NCBI RefSeq assembly: GCF_000246855.1
Contig: NC_016609.1
Location: 5,716,744-5,780,743, forward strand
Source: Niastella koreensis GR20-10
Lineage (GTDB): Bacteria > Bacteroidota > Bacteroidia > Chitinophagales > Chitinophagaceae
DNA length: 64,000 nt
Direction of reading: 5' to 3'
Within the stretch, counting starts at the first letter, position 1, and every line of letters starts with the position of its first letter. Under the pieces are notes generated by a model, which saw nothing but the letters and a program-made list of their open reading frames with translations, ran no database searches and was not told where the DNA came from. Position numbers and translations under genes: made by a program. Shown here one piece after another: positions 1 through 7,301 of the stretch.

Positions 1-174
1 CCGGGGCGATAAAAACTGTTCAATTGCCGGTTGCCTGTTGTCAATTGACGCTTTGGCGCTATTTATTCTTACCGAGGTAACCTGTTCGCCGCTTTCATGC
101 ACCCGGATGAACGCCTCTCTATCGAAGCCTGCGACACCGGTTAGTGAATCAAGAAGTTGTTGAGGAAGTTGCAC
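1..174 (-). CDS. N-terminal 58 residues of an RsmF/NOL1-type rRNA m5C methyltransferase (runs off window start)
   Basis: The minus strand is open from a GTG at 172-174 to the window edge. The peptide contains LPQQLLDSLTGV, GFDREAFIRVHE and GEQVTSVRIN, the pattern at the N terminus of Bacteroidota SAM-dependent RNA cytosine-5 methyltransferases (NOL1/NOP2/Sun family, RsmF branch), just before the conserved arginine-rich 'RxN' strand. These enzymes methylate a cytosine in 16S rRNA in the cytoplasm. GTG is chosen because a TAA lies three codons upstream and no ATG is available. The catalytic domain with its two cysteines is outside the window. The family call rests on this short segment only. 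Confidence 0.55.
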   Translation of the reverse strand, partial: MQLPQQLLDSLTGVAGFDREAFIRVHESGEQVTSVRINSAKASIDNRQPAIEQFLSPR

Positions 175-393
175 CCCGCGAAATTATGAAATAATGATCA
201 AGTCGGCGTTCTATGTCAAAGAGCTGTTTTCAGTGACTGATAAAGTAAAGGTAGCGCAGCTACCCGCCTGTATTTTCCAATATGTGATGCGGTCCGGGAT
301 ATGAGGTGACGGGTACCTTGAATCGGTGGGGTGGTTGGTTGTTTTTCCTCAGAAATTACATTTTTTGTGTGATGGGTTATGTATATAAAAAGC

Positions 394-427
394 GAATACC
401 GTTCCACAGCGGCGCGGAACGGTATTC
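394..427 (-). terminator. Rho-independent terminator of the MORN-like gene
   Basis: A perfect 12-bp inverted repeat (GAATACCGTTCC at 394-405, its complement at 416-427) has a 10-nt loop. On the minus strand it is followed directly by a run of T. It lies 30 bp beyond the stop codon of the gene at 457-1062. I see nothing else convincing between 175 and 393. Confidence 0.85.
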
Positions 428-456
428 GGCATTATAACAGCCCGGTTTCCCGGGTA

Positions 457-1062
457 TTATTTTACTACTTTATCGGCTTTGAACTTTCTGGAGGTAATCA
501 ACTGGCCACGTACGTCAAAAAACTTGAAGGTGCCTTCGCGTTTATCGTTGGTGTAGTTTCCGGTTTCTTTCACAGTGCCATTTGGGTTATATTCCGTAGT
601 GTTACCATCTCTTTTTCCGTTTTTGTAATGGATGATGATCCTTCTGCCACCACCTTCAAAAAAGGCGCTGTACCAATCAACGGCGCTACTATCATCGCGG
701 TGTTCCATTTCCTTGGGTTTACCATTGGGATAATAGGTTGTGGTAGTACCTACCAGCTTATTGAAGTTAACAATGGTATCGGTTTTTATTAAACGGCCGG
801 TTTTTGTATCGTATGACTGGGCAGCCTGAAATTTACCTTTTTCTTTAAAATGGATCTCTGTTTTCAGTTTTCCGAACAGGAATGATTTCTCAACCCCTTC
901 CGAATGATCGTCATTCATGTACTGGTACTCGTAGGTAAGTTGGCTTTTTGGCTTCGACACGGCGGAATCATCTACTTTCTGGAATGAATTATCCTGGGCT
1001 TTGCTGACCTGACAGGTAACGAATAAAACAACAGCAGCGAGGAAAGCACTTTTTGGGTTCAT
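457..1062 (-). CDS. Secreted MORN-like (YwqK-type) repeat protein
   Basis: The protein has 201 residues. A cleavable signal peptide (residues 1-22, ending VSKAQ) points to export to the periplasm or outer membrane. The mature part carries short beta-hairpin repeats of the toxin-antitoxin 'YwqK antitoxin' MORN-variant type: YYPNGKPKEMEHR, HYKNGKRDGNTTEYNPNG, and TNDKREGTFKFFDVRGQL. The repeats use the usual pattern of aromatic, N/D-G, K, x-E-G. Such proteins are common in Bacteroidota, and despite the family name they are usually not tied to a toxin. No toxin gene is adjacent. The gene stands alone with its own terminator. The ATG is preceded by an A/T-rich leader without a Shine-Dalgarno site. 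Function is unknown. Confidence 0.8.
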   Translation of the reverse strand: MNPKSAFLAAVVLFVTCQVSKAQDNSFQKVDDSAVSKPKSQLTYEYQYMNDDHSEGVEKSFLFGKLKTEIHFKEKGKFQAAQSYDTKTGRLIKTDTIVNFNKLVGTTTTYYPNGKPKEMEHRDDSSAVDWYSAFFEGGGRRIIIHYKNGKRDGNTTEYNPNGTVKETGNYTNDKREGTFKFFDVRGQLITSRKFKADKVVK

Positions 1063-1451
1063 ATAGTACGATTAACAATTAATTGCGGCTAAGATAATGG
1101 AGAAAATCTGTGTTTACAATGCACGTAACTCATTCTTTTACAAACGCCTAAACCGCTTTCCGCACACAAAAAACAGGCAGTTTCCCCAAGGTATAGCCCC
1201 TATAACGGTGTACCCGGGATGTTTAGTGTTTGCCTTTTATAACTCATTTAAAAAATCATTGGCTTCCTGGCTTGGTGTAGAATTTTTGTAGGAAAAACTA
1301 CGAACAATGGTTACAATGAAGAATATATGACCGATAACACAACCCACCCAAAAGGAGTAAATTCTAATATTATTAATAGCACTCAATGCCCAGCATAAAC
1401 CAAAAAGGCAGCATCCAGGGCTTCGATCTGTTCGGGGTTGGTTCCATTCAA
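1063..1451. other. 389-bp gap between pntB and the MORN-like gene
   Basis: Apart from the doubtful frameshifted membrane-protein relic at 1237-1447, I find no gene, hairpin terminator or repeat here. The promoter of the minus-strand gene at 457-1062 must lie near its right end at 1063-1130, but no clear TAnnTTTG is visible. Confidence 0.4.
1237..1447 (-). pseudogene. Possible frameshifted small membrane protein downstream of pntB
   Basis: An ATG at 1445-1447 opens a frame encoding a tryptophan-rich start (WMLPFWFMLGIE) that hits stops after 24 codons. The overlapping frame then reads a hydrophobic segment and a polar tail (IRIYSFWVGCVIGHIFFIVT, then ending DFLNEL) to a TAA at 1237-1239. The total length of 211 nt is one base off a multiple of three, as expected for a single-indel relic of a roughly 70-residue membrane protein. 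No family is recognised. Low confidence: both pieces could be chance. Confidence 0.25.
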
Positions 1452-2885
1452 TTAAATACTCTTGATCTCGCCAATTAAATCCTGCAATACCTTTTTGGCA
1501 TCGCCAAACAACATGGAGGTTTTGGGTTGAAAGAAAAGATCGTTCTCAATACCGGCATAACCGGGTTTCATACTGCGCTTATTCACGATCACATTTTTGG
1601 CCAGCTCCACATCGAGAATAGGCATACCATATATTGGGGAAGAAGGATCGGTTTTAGCGGCAGGGTTCACCACATCGTTCGCCCCTAAGATCAACACCAC
1701 ATCGGTGGTTGGAAACTCGTCATTGGCCTGTTCCATCTCCATCAGTTTATCGTAGCTAACATCCGCTTCGGCCAGCAATACGTTCATGTGGCCGGGCATG
1801 CGGCCCGCTACGGGGTGAATGGCATACTTTACCTCTACCCCTTTGCTTTCGAGTAATTTTTCCAGTTCATGACAGGCATGTTGCGCCTGCGCAACGGCCA
1901 GTCCGTACCCGGGAACGATCAACACTTTATGGGCATAGCTCATTATTACAGCCGTATCGCTTAAGGTAATTTCTTTATAGGCGCCCTGATCTTTTTTAGC
2001 CCCTGCTGCAGCTGTACTGCTACCACCACCAAACGAGCCAATCAACACATTCTTCAGTGAGCGGTTCATGGCTTTACACATCATTATGGTAAGCAAGGTT
2101 CCGGCAGCACCAACCAGGATCCCGCCTGTTAACATTACTTTGTTGTTGTATAAAAAGCCGCCACAGGCCGCTGCCACCCCGGTAAAGGAGTTCAATAACG
2201 AAATAACCACCGGCATATCGGCCCCGCCAATGGGCAATACAAACAGTATTCCGTAAATCAACGCTAATCCTACAGTCGCATAAAAAAGCAAATGGGCAGA
2301 ACCTACATTGTACTGATACGTGAATACCGCCGCTGCCAACACCAGTAACAATACCAGCAGGTTTACCACATGCTGGCCGGGGAACGACCTGTCTTTTATT
2401 TTACCACTCAGTTTACCCCAGGCAATCATACTACCGGCAAAGGATACGCTGCCGATGATGGCGCCTGCAATGATGGTTAAATAATGACCGGCCGGGATAA
2501 AATCGCTCAGCCAGGCCGAATCAACTGTTTTATATGTTTGGTAAATATGATCGAATTCAACGGCCGAAATAAGGGCCGCACAGGCGCCGCCCATTCCATT
2601 GAACATACTCACCATCTCGGGCATGGCCGTCATCTTTACTTTTTTGGCGCTCAGGGTACCAATAATACCACCAATGAGAATGCCGCCAAAGATCCAGGGA
2701 TAATTGCCCAGCTTTTTGCCATCTTCTTCATACAGGAAGATGGTACCAATAATAGCAATCGTCATCCCTGCTGCTGCCAGCAGGTTACCATTGCGGGCGG
2801 TAGCCGGGTTCGACAACATTTTTAATCCTATGATAAACGTAACCGAACCTATAAGATAGCACAGGGTTAGTATACTTACTTCCAT
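1452..2885 (-). CDS. pntB: NAD(P) transhydrogenase subunit beta
   Basis: This 477-residue protein matches the usual length of PntB. The N-terminal two thirds are about nine membrane helices. The C-terminal cytoplasmic domain III binds NADP(H): VPGYGLAVAQAQ followed by VAGRMPGHMNVLLAEA, then LILGANDVVNPAA and the closing KRSMKPGYAGI. With PntAA and PntAB it forms the proton-translocating transhydrogenase, which uses the proton gradient to drive hydride transfer from NADH to NADP+. It is last in a minus-strand operon (pntAA-pntAB-pntB), 9 bp after pntAB. The NADPH produced would serve the dihydrofolate reductase encoded nearby, among others, although they are separate transcription units. Confidence 0.96.
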   Translation of the reverse strand: MEVSILTLCYLIGSVTFIIGLKMLSNPATARNGNLLAAAGMTIAIIGTIFLYEEDGKKLGNYPWIFGGILIGGIIGTLSAKKVKMTAMPEMVSMFNGMGGACAALISAVEFDHIYQTYKTVDSAWLSDFIPAGHYLTIIAGAIIGSVSFAGSMIAWGKLSGKIKDRSFPGQHVVNLLVLLLVLAAAVFTYQYNVGSAHLLFYATVGLALIYGILFVLPIGGADMPVVISLLNSFTGVAAACGGFLYNNKVMLTGGILVGAAGTLLTIMMCKAMNRSLKNVLIGSFGGGSSTAAAGAKKDQGAYKEITLSDTAVIMSYAHKVLIVPGYGLAVAQAQHACHELEKLLESKGVEVKYAIHPVAGRMPGHMNVLLAEADVSYDKLMEMEQANDEFPTTDVVLILGANDVVNPAAKTDPSSPIYGMPILDVELAKNVIVNKRSMKPGYAGIENDLFFQPKTSMLFGDAKKVLQDLIGEIKSI

Positions 2886-2894
2886 AATTCGTTA

Positions 2895-3227
2895 TTACTT
2901 GCTGCTTGTGTTTTGTTTCTTTCCTTTTCCTTTGAACATTTCCAGCATGCGGTCGGTCACTACAAAACCGCCCACCACGTTCAGTGTGCCCACTACCACG
3001 GCCAGGAACCCGAGTACGAGGGCTACGTAATTATGTGGATCGGCCTTGCCCATTACAATAATGGCCCCGATTATTACCACACCGTGAATGGCATTGGCGC
3101 CACTCATTAACGGCGTGTGCAATACGCTGGGCACATGACCAATTACCTCGATGCCTACGAAGATCATCAATATAACGATGTAGATCATCTGCTGATTTTC
3201 AGCTATCCAGCCTAAAATGGATTCCAT
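2895..3227 (-). CDS. pntAB: NAD(P) transhydrogenase subunit alpha part 2 (membrane)
   Basis: This 110-residue integral membrane protein has three to four helices. The hallmark PSVLHTPLMSGANAIHGVV matches the alpha-2 half of the transhydrogenase membrane domain, which forms part of the proton channel together with PntB. In this organism the alpha subunit is split into two genes, as in Rhodospirillum and most Bacteroidota, rather than fused as in E. coli. The polar C-terminal tail (KGKGKKQNTSSK) is cytoplasmic. It sits between pntAA and pntB. The gap to pntAA is 164 bp and filled with short word repeats, which is unusually long for a co-transcribed pair. Confidence 0.95.
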   Translation of the reverse strand: MESILGWIAENQQMIYIVILMIFVGIEVIGHVPSVLHTPLMSGANAIHGVVIIGAIIVMGKADPHNYVALVLGFLAVVVGTLNVVGGFVVTDRMLEMFKGKGKKQNTSSK

Positions 3228-3270
3228 ATATAAAAGAAGTTTGTGTGTTATTAATCCGGCAATCGGCAGT

Positions 3271-3298
3271 CGTGAAACGTTAAACGTGAAACGTGAAA
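3271..3298. repeat. Heptad array, word CGTGAAA x4
   Basis: Four contiguous 7-bp units, three identical (CGTGAAA) and one variant (CGTTAAA), lie in the pntAA-pntAB gap. This belongs to the window-wide family of degenerate heptanucleotide arrays. Confidence 0.85.
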
Positions 3299-3337
3299 GG
3301 GTCTCCGTAGTTCAGGCCTCACTTCTACATGAAACCT

Positions 3338-3414
3338 GTTAACTTGTCAACTTGTTAACCTGTCAACGCTGTCAACCTCCTCGTCAACTGGTTAACTGGT
3401 CAACTGATTAACCC
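3338..3414. repeat. Octad array of GTYAACNN words overlapping the pntAA stop
   Basis: Nine near-tandem units of the form GTTAAC or GTCAAC plus two spacer bases. The period is 8 bp with two longer spacers in the middle. The right end runs into the pntAA coding region and supplies its last residues and stop codon. A second array of the same words lies at 30579-30643. Confidence 0.85.
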
Positions 3415-4507
3415 TATCATTCACCACAGCCCCATTATTCGTAATACAACACCCCTTAACCAGGTCGTCGTCAAAGTTTAAATTGAGTTTACCTTCCTTA
3501 TCGATGATGAGCTGCAAAAAGTTCAACAGGTTTTTACCGTATAACTTACTGGCGTCTGAAGGCATGGTGGCCGCCAGGTTGCTGTTGCCGATAATATGCA
3601 CGCCCTTGTATAAAACGGTTTGATCGTTTTTGGTAACAGGCGTATTACCACCTGTAGCCGCGGCCAGATCGATGATCACCGAGCCTACGCGCATGCTCTG
3701 CAGCATCTCTTCCGTTATTAGGATGGGGGCTTTTTTACCGGGTATTTGCGCCGTGGTAATTACAATATCCGCTTTGGCAATACTTTCTGCAATGCGTTTT
3801 TGTTGCCGTTGCTGGTAATCGCCGGATTGTTCAACCGCATAACCACCGGCTTTTGAGGCATCGGCGGCGCCTTCCACCTCAATGAATTTGGCGCCCAAAC
3901 TCATTACTTCTTCCTTTACTGCAGGGCGGGTATCAAATACTTCCACCACTGCACCTAACCTGCGGGCAGTGGCAATAGCCTGCAAACCGGCCACCCCAGC
4001 GCCCAGTATCAATAACTTTGCAGGCGCAATACTTCCTGCTGCTGTCATAAACATGGGAAAATAACGGCCGTAACTATTGGCGGCCAGCAATACAGCTTTA
4101 TAACCGGCAATATTGGCCTGTGAGCTCAGCACATCCATACTCTGCGCACGGGTGGTACGGGGCAACATATCCAGACTAAACGTGATAAGTCCCTGCTTTG
4201 CCCATTGCTGCATCAACGATGCATTAAACAAAGGCTGATACACCCCGACAATGATCTTTGATGATAAATTCTTTGCTTCTGGAAACGGATGGATGGCTAC
4301 GAGTACGTCGGCTGATTGAATTATTTCCGTTCTGTTTTTTATAGCCGCACCGGCTTTAACGTATTCCTCGTCGTTATGAAAGGCTTTTTCTCCTGCGCCC
4401 GGTTCAACATAAATAGTAATGCCTTTTTTGGTAAGGGCTGTTACTGTTTCGGGCAAAAATGAAACGCGGGATTCTTCGGATGGTTCTTTTAAAACTCCAA
4501 TCGTCAT
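3392..4507 (-). CDS. pntAA: NAD(P) transhydrogenase subunit alpha part 1 (NAD-binding)
   Basis: A soluble 371-residue domain I protein of the alanine dehydrogenase/PntA family. The ATG at 4505-4507 is chosen because family members start with an I-G-V-x-K-E strand, and the extra upstream codons show no homology. Visible motifs are the RAQSMDVLSSQANIAGYKAV loop (the mobile RQD loop region), the nucleotide-binding glycine motif LGAGVAGLQAIATARRLGA followed by the D of EVFDTR, and GSVIIDLAAATGGN. It binds NAD(H) and passes hydride to domain III of PntB. It is first in the operon. The extreme C terminus (VNQLTS) is encoded by the octad repeat array, so its end has probably been altered by repeat expansion. 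Confidence 0.95.
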   Translation of the reverse strand: MTIGVLKEPSEESRVSFLPETVTALTKKGITIYVEPGAGEKAFHNDEEYVKAGAAIKNRTEIIQSADVLVAIHPFPEAKNLSSKIIVGVYQPLFNASLMQQWAKQGLITFSLDMLPRTTRAQSMDVLSSQANIAGYKAVLLAANSYGRYFPMFMTAAGSIAPAKLLILGAGVAGLQAIATARRLGAVVEVFDTRPAVKEEVMSLGAKFIEVEGAADASKAGGYAVEQSGDYQQRQQKRIAESIAKADIVITTAQIPGKKAPILITEEMLQSMRVGSVIIDLAAATGGNTPVTKNDQTVLYKGVHIIGNSNLAATMPSDASKLYGKNLLNFLQLIIDKEGKLNLNFDDDLVKGCCITNNGAVVNDRVNQLTS

Positions 4508-4626
4508 AATCAGGTAGTAGTTATGGCATTCAAGGTAAGCAAATTTTAAGTTATGTACACTGCTACGCTGGAAATGACTTTTTATTGTGACTGCAAGAAA
4601 ATTTGAAGATGTGATAATTTGGCCCC

Positions 4627-5424
4627 TCAAAACCTGATGGTAAAATGTTGTTTAACCTTAAAATCATCACGAAAAAACAACAAGCCGATAAAAAACAGGT
4701 CAACAGAAAGCTGCACAGCAGGATGTTCTTTGATGGCAGTCCAGGCCTGCTCCATTTCCTGGCTCCAGTGAATATCATCAAAAATAACCACGCTGGTAGC
4801 ATTCAGGTGTGGTAACAGTTGGTTAAAATACCGTACGGTGGGTTCGTACCGGTGGTTGCCATCTATAAAAACCAGGTCGAGGGGAGAAACTGCATCGAGT
4901 ATGCCGGGCAGGATATCGTCAAAATTGCCCACCACCTGTTGGACGGAAGACAAATGCAGCGATTGAAAATTCCGGCTTGCCTGGGCGGCCACTGCCGCGC
5001 TTCCTTCGGCCGTAATAAGCCGGGCCTTTGGATTGGCCAGCGACATATAGGCGGTTGAAATACCCAGCGAAGTGCCTAACTCCAATATATTCCTGGGTTG
5101 ATAATAATTTACTATGCGAAATAACAACTGCGCCCATTTTTTGCTTTTGGCCGAATGCTGCGCAATAGACGCTATTGTCCGTTGTTTTGTTTTATTAAGG
5201 GTAGAACCAGCGCCGAAGTCTTCCACTTCAATAAGGCTGTTATCCCGGAATAGTTTCTGGCGTAATGCTTCAACCTGGTTGTAAGCATAAAAATTCCGGT
5301 CATCGATCAATACCCGCCGCACAAAATCATAAACAAAAGGCGAATGAATACCATGGCCTTTTCCATTTAATGCGGTAAAGTAATAAGATGAATATTTTTT
5401 TAATAACTGCCAGGGAGAATACAT
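4627..5424 (-). CDS. Class I SAM-dependent methyltransferase
   Basis: A 265-residue protein with a Rossmann methyltransferase core. Motif I is LELGTSLGISTAYMS, followed by ARLITAEGS (acidic end of beta-2) and LDLVFIDGNHRYEPTVRYF, the D-x-N-H block of the O-methyltransferase / Methyltransf_24 group. The N-terminal HGIHSPFVYDFVR segment is typical of a Bacteroidota family whose substrate is unknown. The start at 5422-5424 (MYSPWQLL) is preferred because the upstream codons lie in the heptad repeat. It is followed 119 bp later by pntAA and may use a separate promoter. Cytoplasmic, substrate unknown. Confidence 0.82.
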   Translation of the reverse strand: MYSPWQLLKKYSSYYFTALNGKGHGIHSPFVYDFVRRVLIDDRNFYAYNQVEALRQKLFRDNSLIEVEDFGAGSTLNKTKQRTIASIAQHSAKSKKWAQLLFRIVNYYQPRNILELGTSLGISTAYMSLANPKARLITAEGSAAVAAQASRNFQSLHLSSVQQVVGNFDDILPGILDAVSPLDLVFIDGNHRYEPTVRYFNQLLPHLNATSVVIFDDIHWSQEMEQAWTAIKEHPAVQLSVDLFFIGLLFFRDDFKVKQHFTIRF

Positions 5425-5437
5425 GGCCAAAAATATT

Positions 5438-5516
5438 GAATATCGAATGATGAATGTCGAATTTTGAAATAAAAGCAATTGAATTAACTTCTACAGTCAA
5501 TATTCGACATTCTAAA
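5438..5516. repeat. Paired heptad arrays (GAATNNN and its complement) between folA and the methyltransferase gene
   Basis: Units of GAATNNN run at a strict 7-bp period from 5438 to 5465. A second array in the opposite sense (TTCNNNA) runs from 5489 to 5516. The two face each other across a 23-bp spacer, so an imperfect long stem is possible. Related words recur at 6030-6064, 6174-6201 and 14233-14267. Confidence 0.85.
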
Positions 5517-5519
5517 TTT

Positions 5520-6020
5520 TTATTTCCCGTCCTTTCTTTCCCACACCTGAAAGCTATACGCGTAGGCGTGTTTTTCATCGGCAGTGAAATCGAGTTGTGA
5601 AAGCAGGTTCCAATCGGCAAAGTTTATTGCGGGGAAGTAGGCATCAGCATCGATAGTAGTATGAACGCGGGTTAAATAAATGCGTTGGGTGAGCGGCAGG
5701 GTTTGTTTGTAAATTTCTCCACCGCCAATAATAAAGGCTTCTTTGGCATCGGTACTGGCAGCAACCGTCATGGCGCCCTTCAGGTCATTTACCACAAATG
5801 CCCCCTGGGGTTGCCAGTCTTTCTGATGGGTGATAACGATGTTGGTTCTCCCGGCCAGCGGCTTGCCCAGTGATTCAAAAGTTTTTCTTCCCATAATCAC
5901 CGGCATGCCCCAGGTGGTATTTTTAAAAAACTTGGTATCGTTCGGCAACGACCACAGTAACTGGTTGTTCTTCCCTATTGCGTTATTATCGGCCGCTGCG
6001 ACCACCTGGCTTAAAATCAT
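5520..6020 (-). CDS. folA: Dihydrofolate reductase
   Basis: A 166-residue type I DHFR. It begins with the conserved strand and Met20-type loop (VVAAADNNAIGKNNQLLW), followed by the active-site acid and helix (SLPNDTKFFKNTT), the NADPH-binding MGRKTFESLGKPL, and GGGEIYKQTL. It reduces dihydrofolate to tetrahydrofolate with NADPH in the cytoplasm, regenerating the cofactor oxidised by thymidylate synthase. thyA lies directly upstream (ends 6205) in the same orientation, the usual thyA-folA order. Here the two are separated by 184 bp of mostly heptad repeats, so co-transcription is likely but not certain. Confidence 0.96.
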   Translation of the reverse strand: MILSQVVAAADNNAIGKNNQLLWSLPNDTKFFKNTTWGMPVIMGRKTFESLGKPLAGRTNIVITHQKDWQPQGAFVVNDLKGAMTVAASTDAKEAFIIGGGEIYKQTLPLTQRIYLTRVHTTIDADAYFPAINFADWNLLSQLDFTADEKHAYAYSFQVWERKDGK

Positions 6021-6029
6021 ATAAATGTT

Positions 6030-6201
6030 GAATATTGAATGTTGAATAATGAATATCGAAGTTCATTTCTTAATAAGACTATTTGCTTTTGCAGTTAATG
6101 ATGAGAAATTTTAATATTAAATCTCACATTCGTATTCCCCATCATTTTGGTACTAAATGTTGTTTGTATTCACTTCTACATTCAACATTCGATATTCGAT
6201 A
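6030..6201. repeat. Two facing heptad arrays in the thyA-folA gap
   Basis: GAATNNN units run from 6030 to 6064, and complementary TTCNNNA units run from 6174 to 6201 (TTCTACA, TTCAACA, then TTCGATA twice). They enclose a 109-bp A/T-rich spacer with no open frame. The arrangement copies that on the other side of folA (5438-5516), so the gene is bracketed by two such pairs. Confidence 0.85.
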
Positions 6202-6204
6202 TTT

Positions 6205-7041
6205 TTAAACCGCCACCGGCGCCTTAATAGCCGGATGACTCTGATAATTCTGCAACGTAAAATCTTCAAACTTGAAATCAAATATATTCTTCACAGCCGG
6301 ATTCAATTGCATAGTGGGCAACGGAAACGGCGTGCGGGTTAACTGCAGATCCACCTGCTCCATATGGTTGCTGTAAATATGTACATCGCCAAACGTATGA
6401 ATGAACTCACCCGGTTCCAGGTCACAAACCTGGGCAATCATAAGCGTTAATAAAGCATAAGAAGCGATATTGAAGGGAACACCCAAAAACACATCGGCCG
6501 ACCGCTGATACAGCTGGCACGACAACCTTGGTTTGGGCCTCCCCCCGGCCTCCCCGACTTGTCGGGGGGGAGGAGTTACATAAAATTGAAAGAGTACATG
6601 ACAGGGCATCAATGCCATATTGGGCAGATCGGCCACATTCCACGCGCTTACAATGAGGCGGCGGCTGTCGGGATTGGTTTTTATCTGGCGGATCACGTCC
6701 GTGATCTGGTCAATGGTTTGGGCGCCCTCGCCTGCCGACCAGCTGCGCCACTGCTTGCCATAAACCGGTCCTAATTCGCCCTGCTCATTGGCCCATTCGT
6801 CCCAAATGCTCACCCCGTTCTCTTTCAGGTATTTGATATTGGTTTCCCCTTTCAGGAACCACAACAATTCGTGAATAATGCTTTTAAGATGCAATTTCTT
6901 GGTAGTAACCAGCGGAAAGCCCTCCTGCAGATCAAAACGCATCTGGTATCCAAAACAACTGGTTGTGCCCGTACCGGTACGGTCTGATTTATAAACTCCG
7001 GTTTCCTTGATATGCTTTAAAAGTGCCAGGTATTGCTCCAT
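6205..7041 (-). CDS. thyA: Thymidylate synthase with an in-frame insertion
   Basis: This 278-residue ThyA converts dUMP and methylene-tetrahydrofolate to dTMP and dihydrofolate. The ATG at 7039-7041 gives the family start [11 protein letters not shown]. The upstream codons are repeat DNA. Visible motifs are [19 protein letters not shown], the catalytic segment NMALMPCH with nucleophile Cys147 (E. coli Cys146), [20 protein letters not shown], and [12 protein letters not shown]. Between FQFYV and LSCQLYQRS most family members have about four residues (ADGK-like). Here there are about 17 (residues 156-172, P/G/R-rich) encoded by a G/C-rich palindromic element. The insertion is in the loop before the nucleotide-binding strand, and all key residues remain, so the enzyme is probably active. 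Confidence 0.93.
   Translation of the reverse strand: MEQYLALLKHIKETGVYKSDRTGTGTTSCFGYQMRFDLQEGFPLVTTKKLHLKSIIHELLWFLKGETNIKYLKENGVSIWDEWANEQGELGPVYGKQWRSWSAGEGAQTIDQITDVIRQIKTNPDSRRLIVSAWNVADLPNMALMPCHVLFQFYVTPPPRQVGEAGGRPKPRLSCQLYQRSADVFLGVPFNIASYALLTLMIAQVCDLEPGEFIHTFGDVHIYSNHMEQVDLQLTRTPFPLPTMQLNPAVKNIFDFKFEDFTLQNYQSHPAIKAPVAV
6526..6576. repeat. Palindromic G/C-rich mini-element inserted inside thyA
   Basis: The core is an inverted repeat, CCCCGAC at 6552-6558 and GTCGGGG at 6561-6567, extended imperfectly by CCT/AGG. It is flanked by further C and G runs and lies in otherwise normal-composition thyA coding DNA. Similar C/G-rich hairpins occur between genes at 37804-37850 and 44650-44694. 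It keeps the reading frame and has no stop codon in the thyA frame. Confidence 0.7.
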
Positions 7042-7130
7042 GGGGTGCAAGTTACGAAAACAGTGCGTGTTATGGGTGAAGCAAGGTGTCGTGGGGAGAA
7101 GCTGTGGATTGGAGAGGGACAGTCGTAAAC

Positions 7131-7158
7131 CGGCAAACGGCAGAAGGCAGACGGCAAA
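7131..7158. repeat. Heptad array, word CGGCAAA/CGGCAGA x4
   Basis: Four contiguous 7-bp units (two CGGCAAA, one CGGCAGA, one AGGCAGA) lie upstream of thyA. They have the same form as the other heptad arrays but an unrelated word. Confidence 0.85.
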
Positions 7159-7224
7159 CATGAAAAAACCCGGGCGCTCGGGCTCGGGTCTAAAAATATA
7201 AGCAATTAGCTCGGGTTAAATTGT

Positions 7225-7301
7225 CAGCAACCGGTAATTAGTAACCAGCAATCACTAATCGGATTTATTGTCTGTTGACCATTGGTTATTGCCAATTGGC
7301 T
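7225..7301. repeat. Degenerate heptad array downstream of the coiled-coil gene
   Basis: Units such as CAGCAAC, CAGCAAT and CACTAAT (7225-7259) continue in phase into ATTGTCT, ATTGGTT and ATTGCCA units (7267-7301), ending at the stop codon of the gene at 7302. Eleven units keep the 7-bp register. Confidence 0.7.

Noticed and set aside
457-1062. Toxin-antitoxin module suggested by the YwqK name
   Set aside because: The protein is exported and has no partner toxin gene on either side.
1097-1291. Plus-strand 64-codon frame
   Set aside because: Low-complexity aromatic/basic composition. It overlaps the possible relic on the other strand, and no start context supports it.
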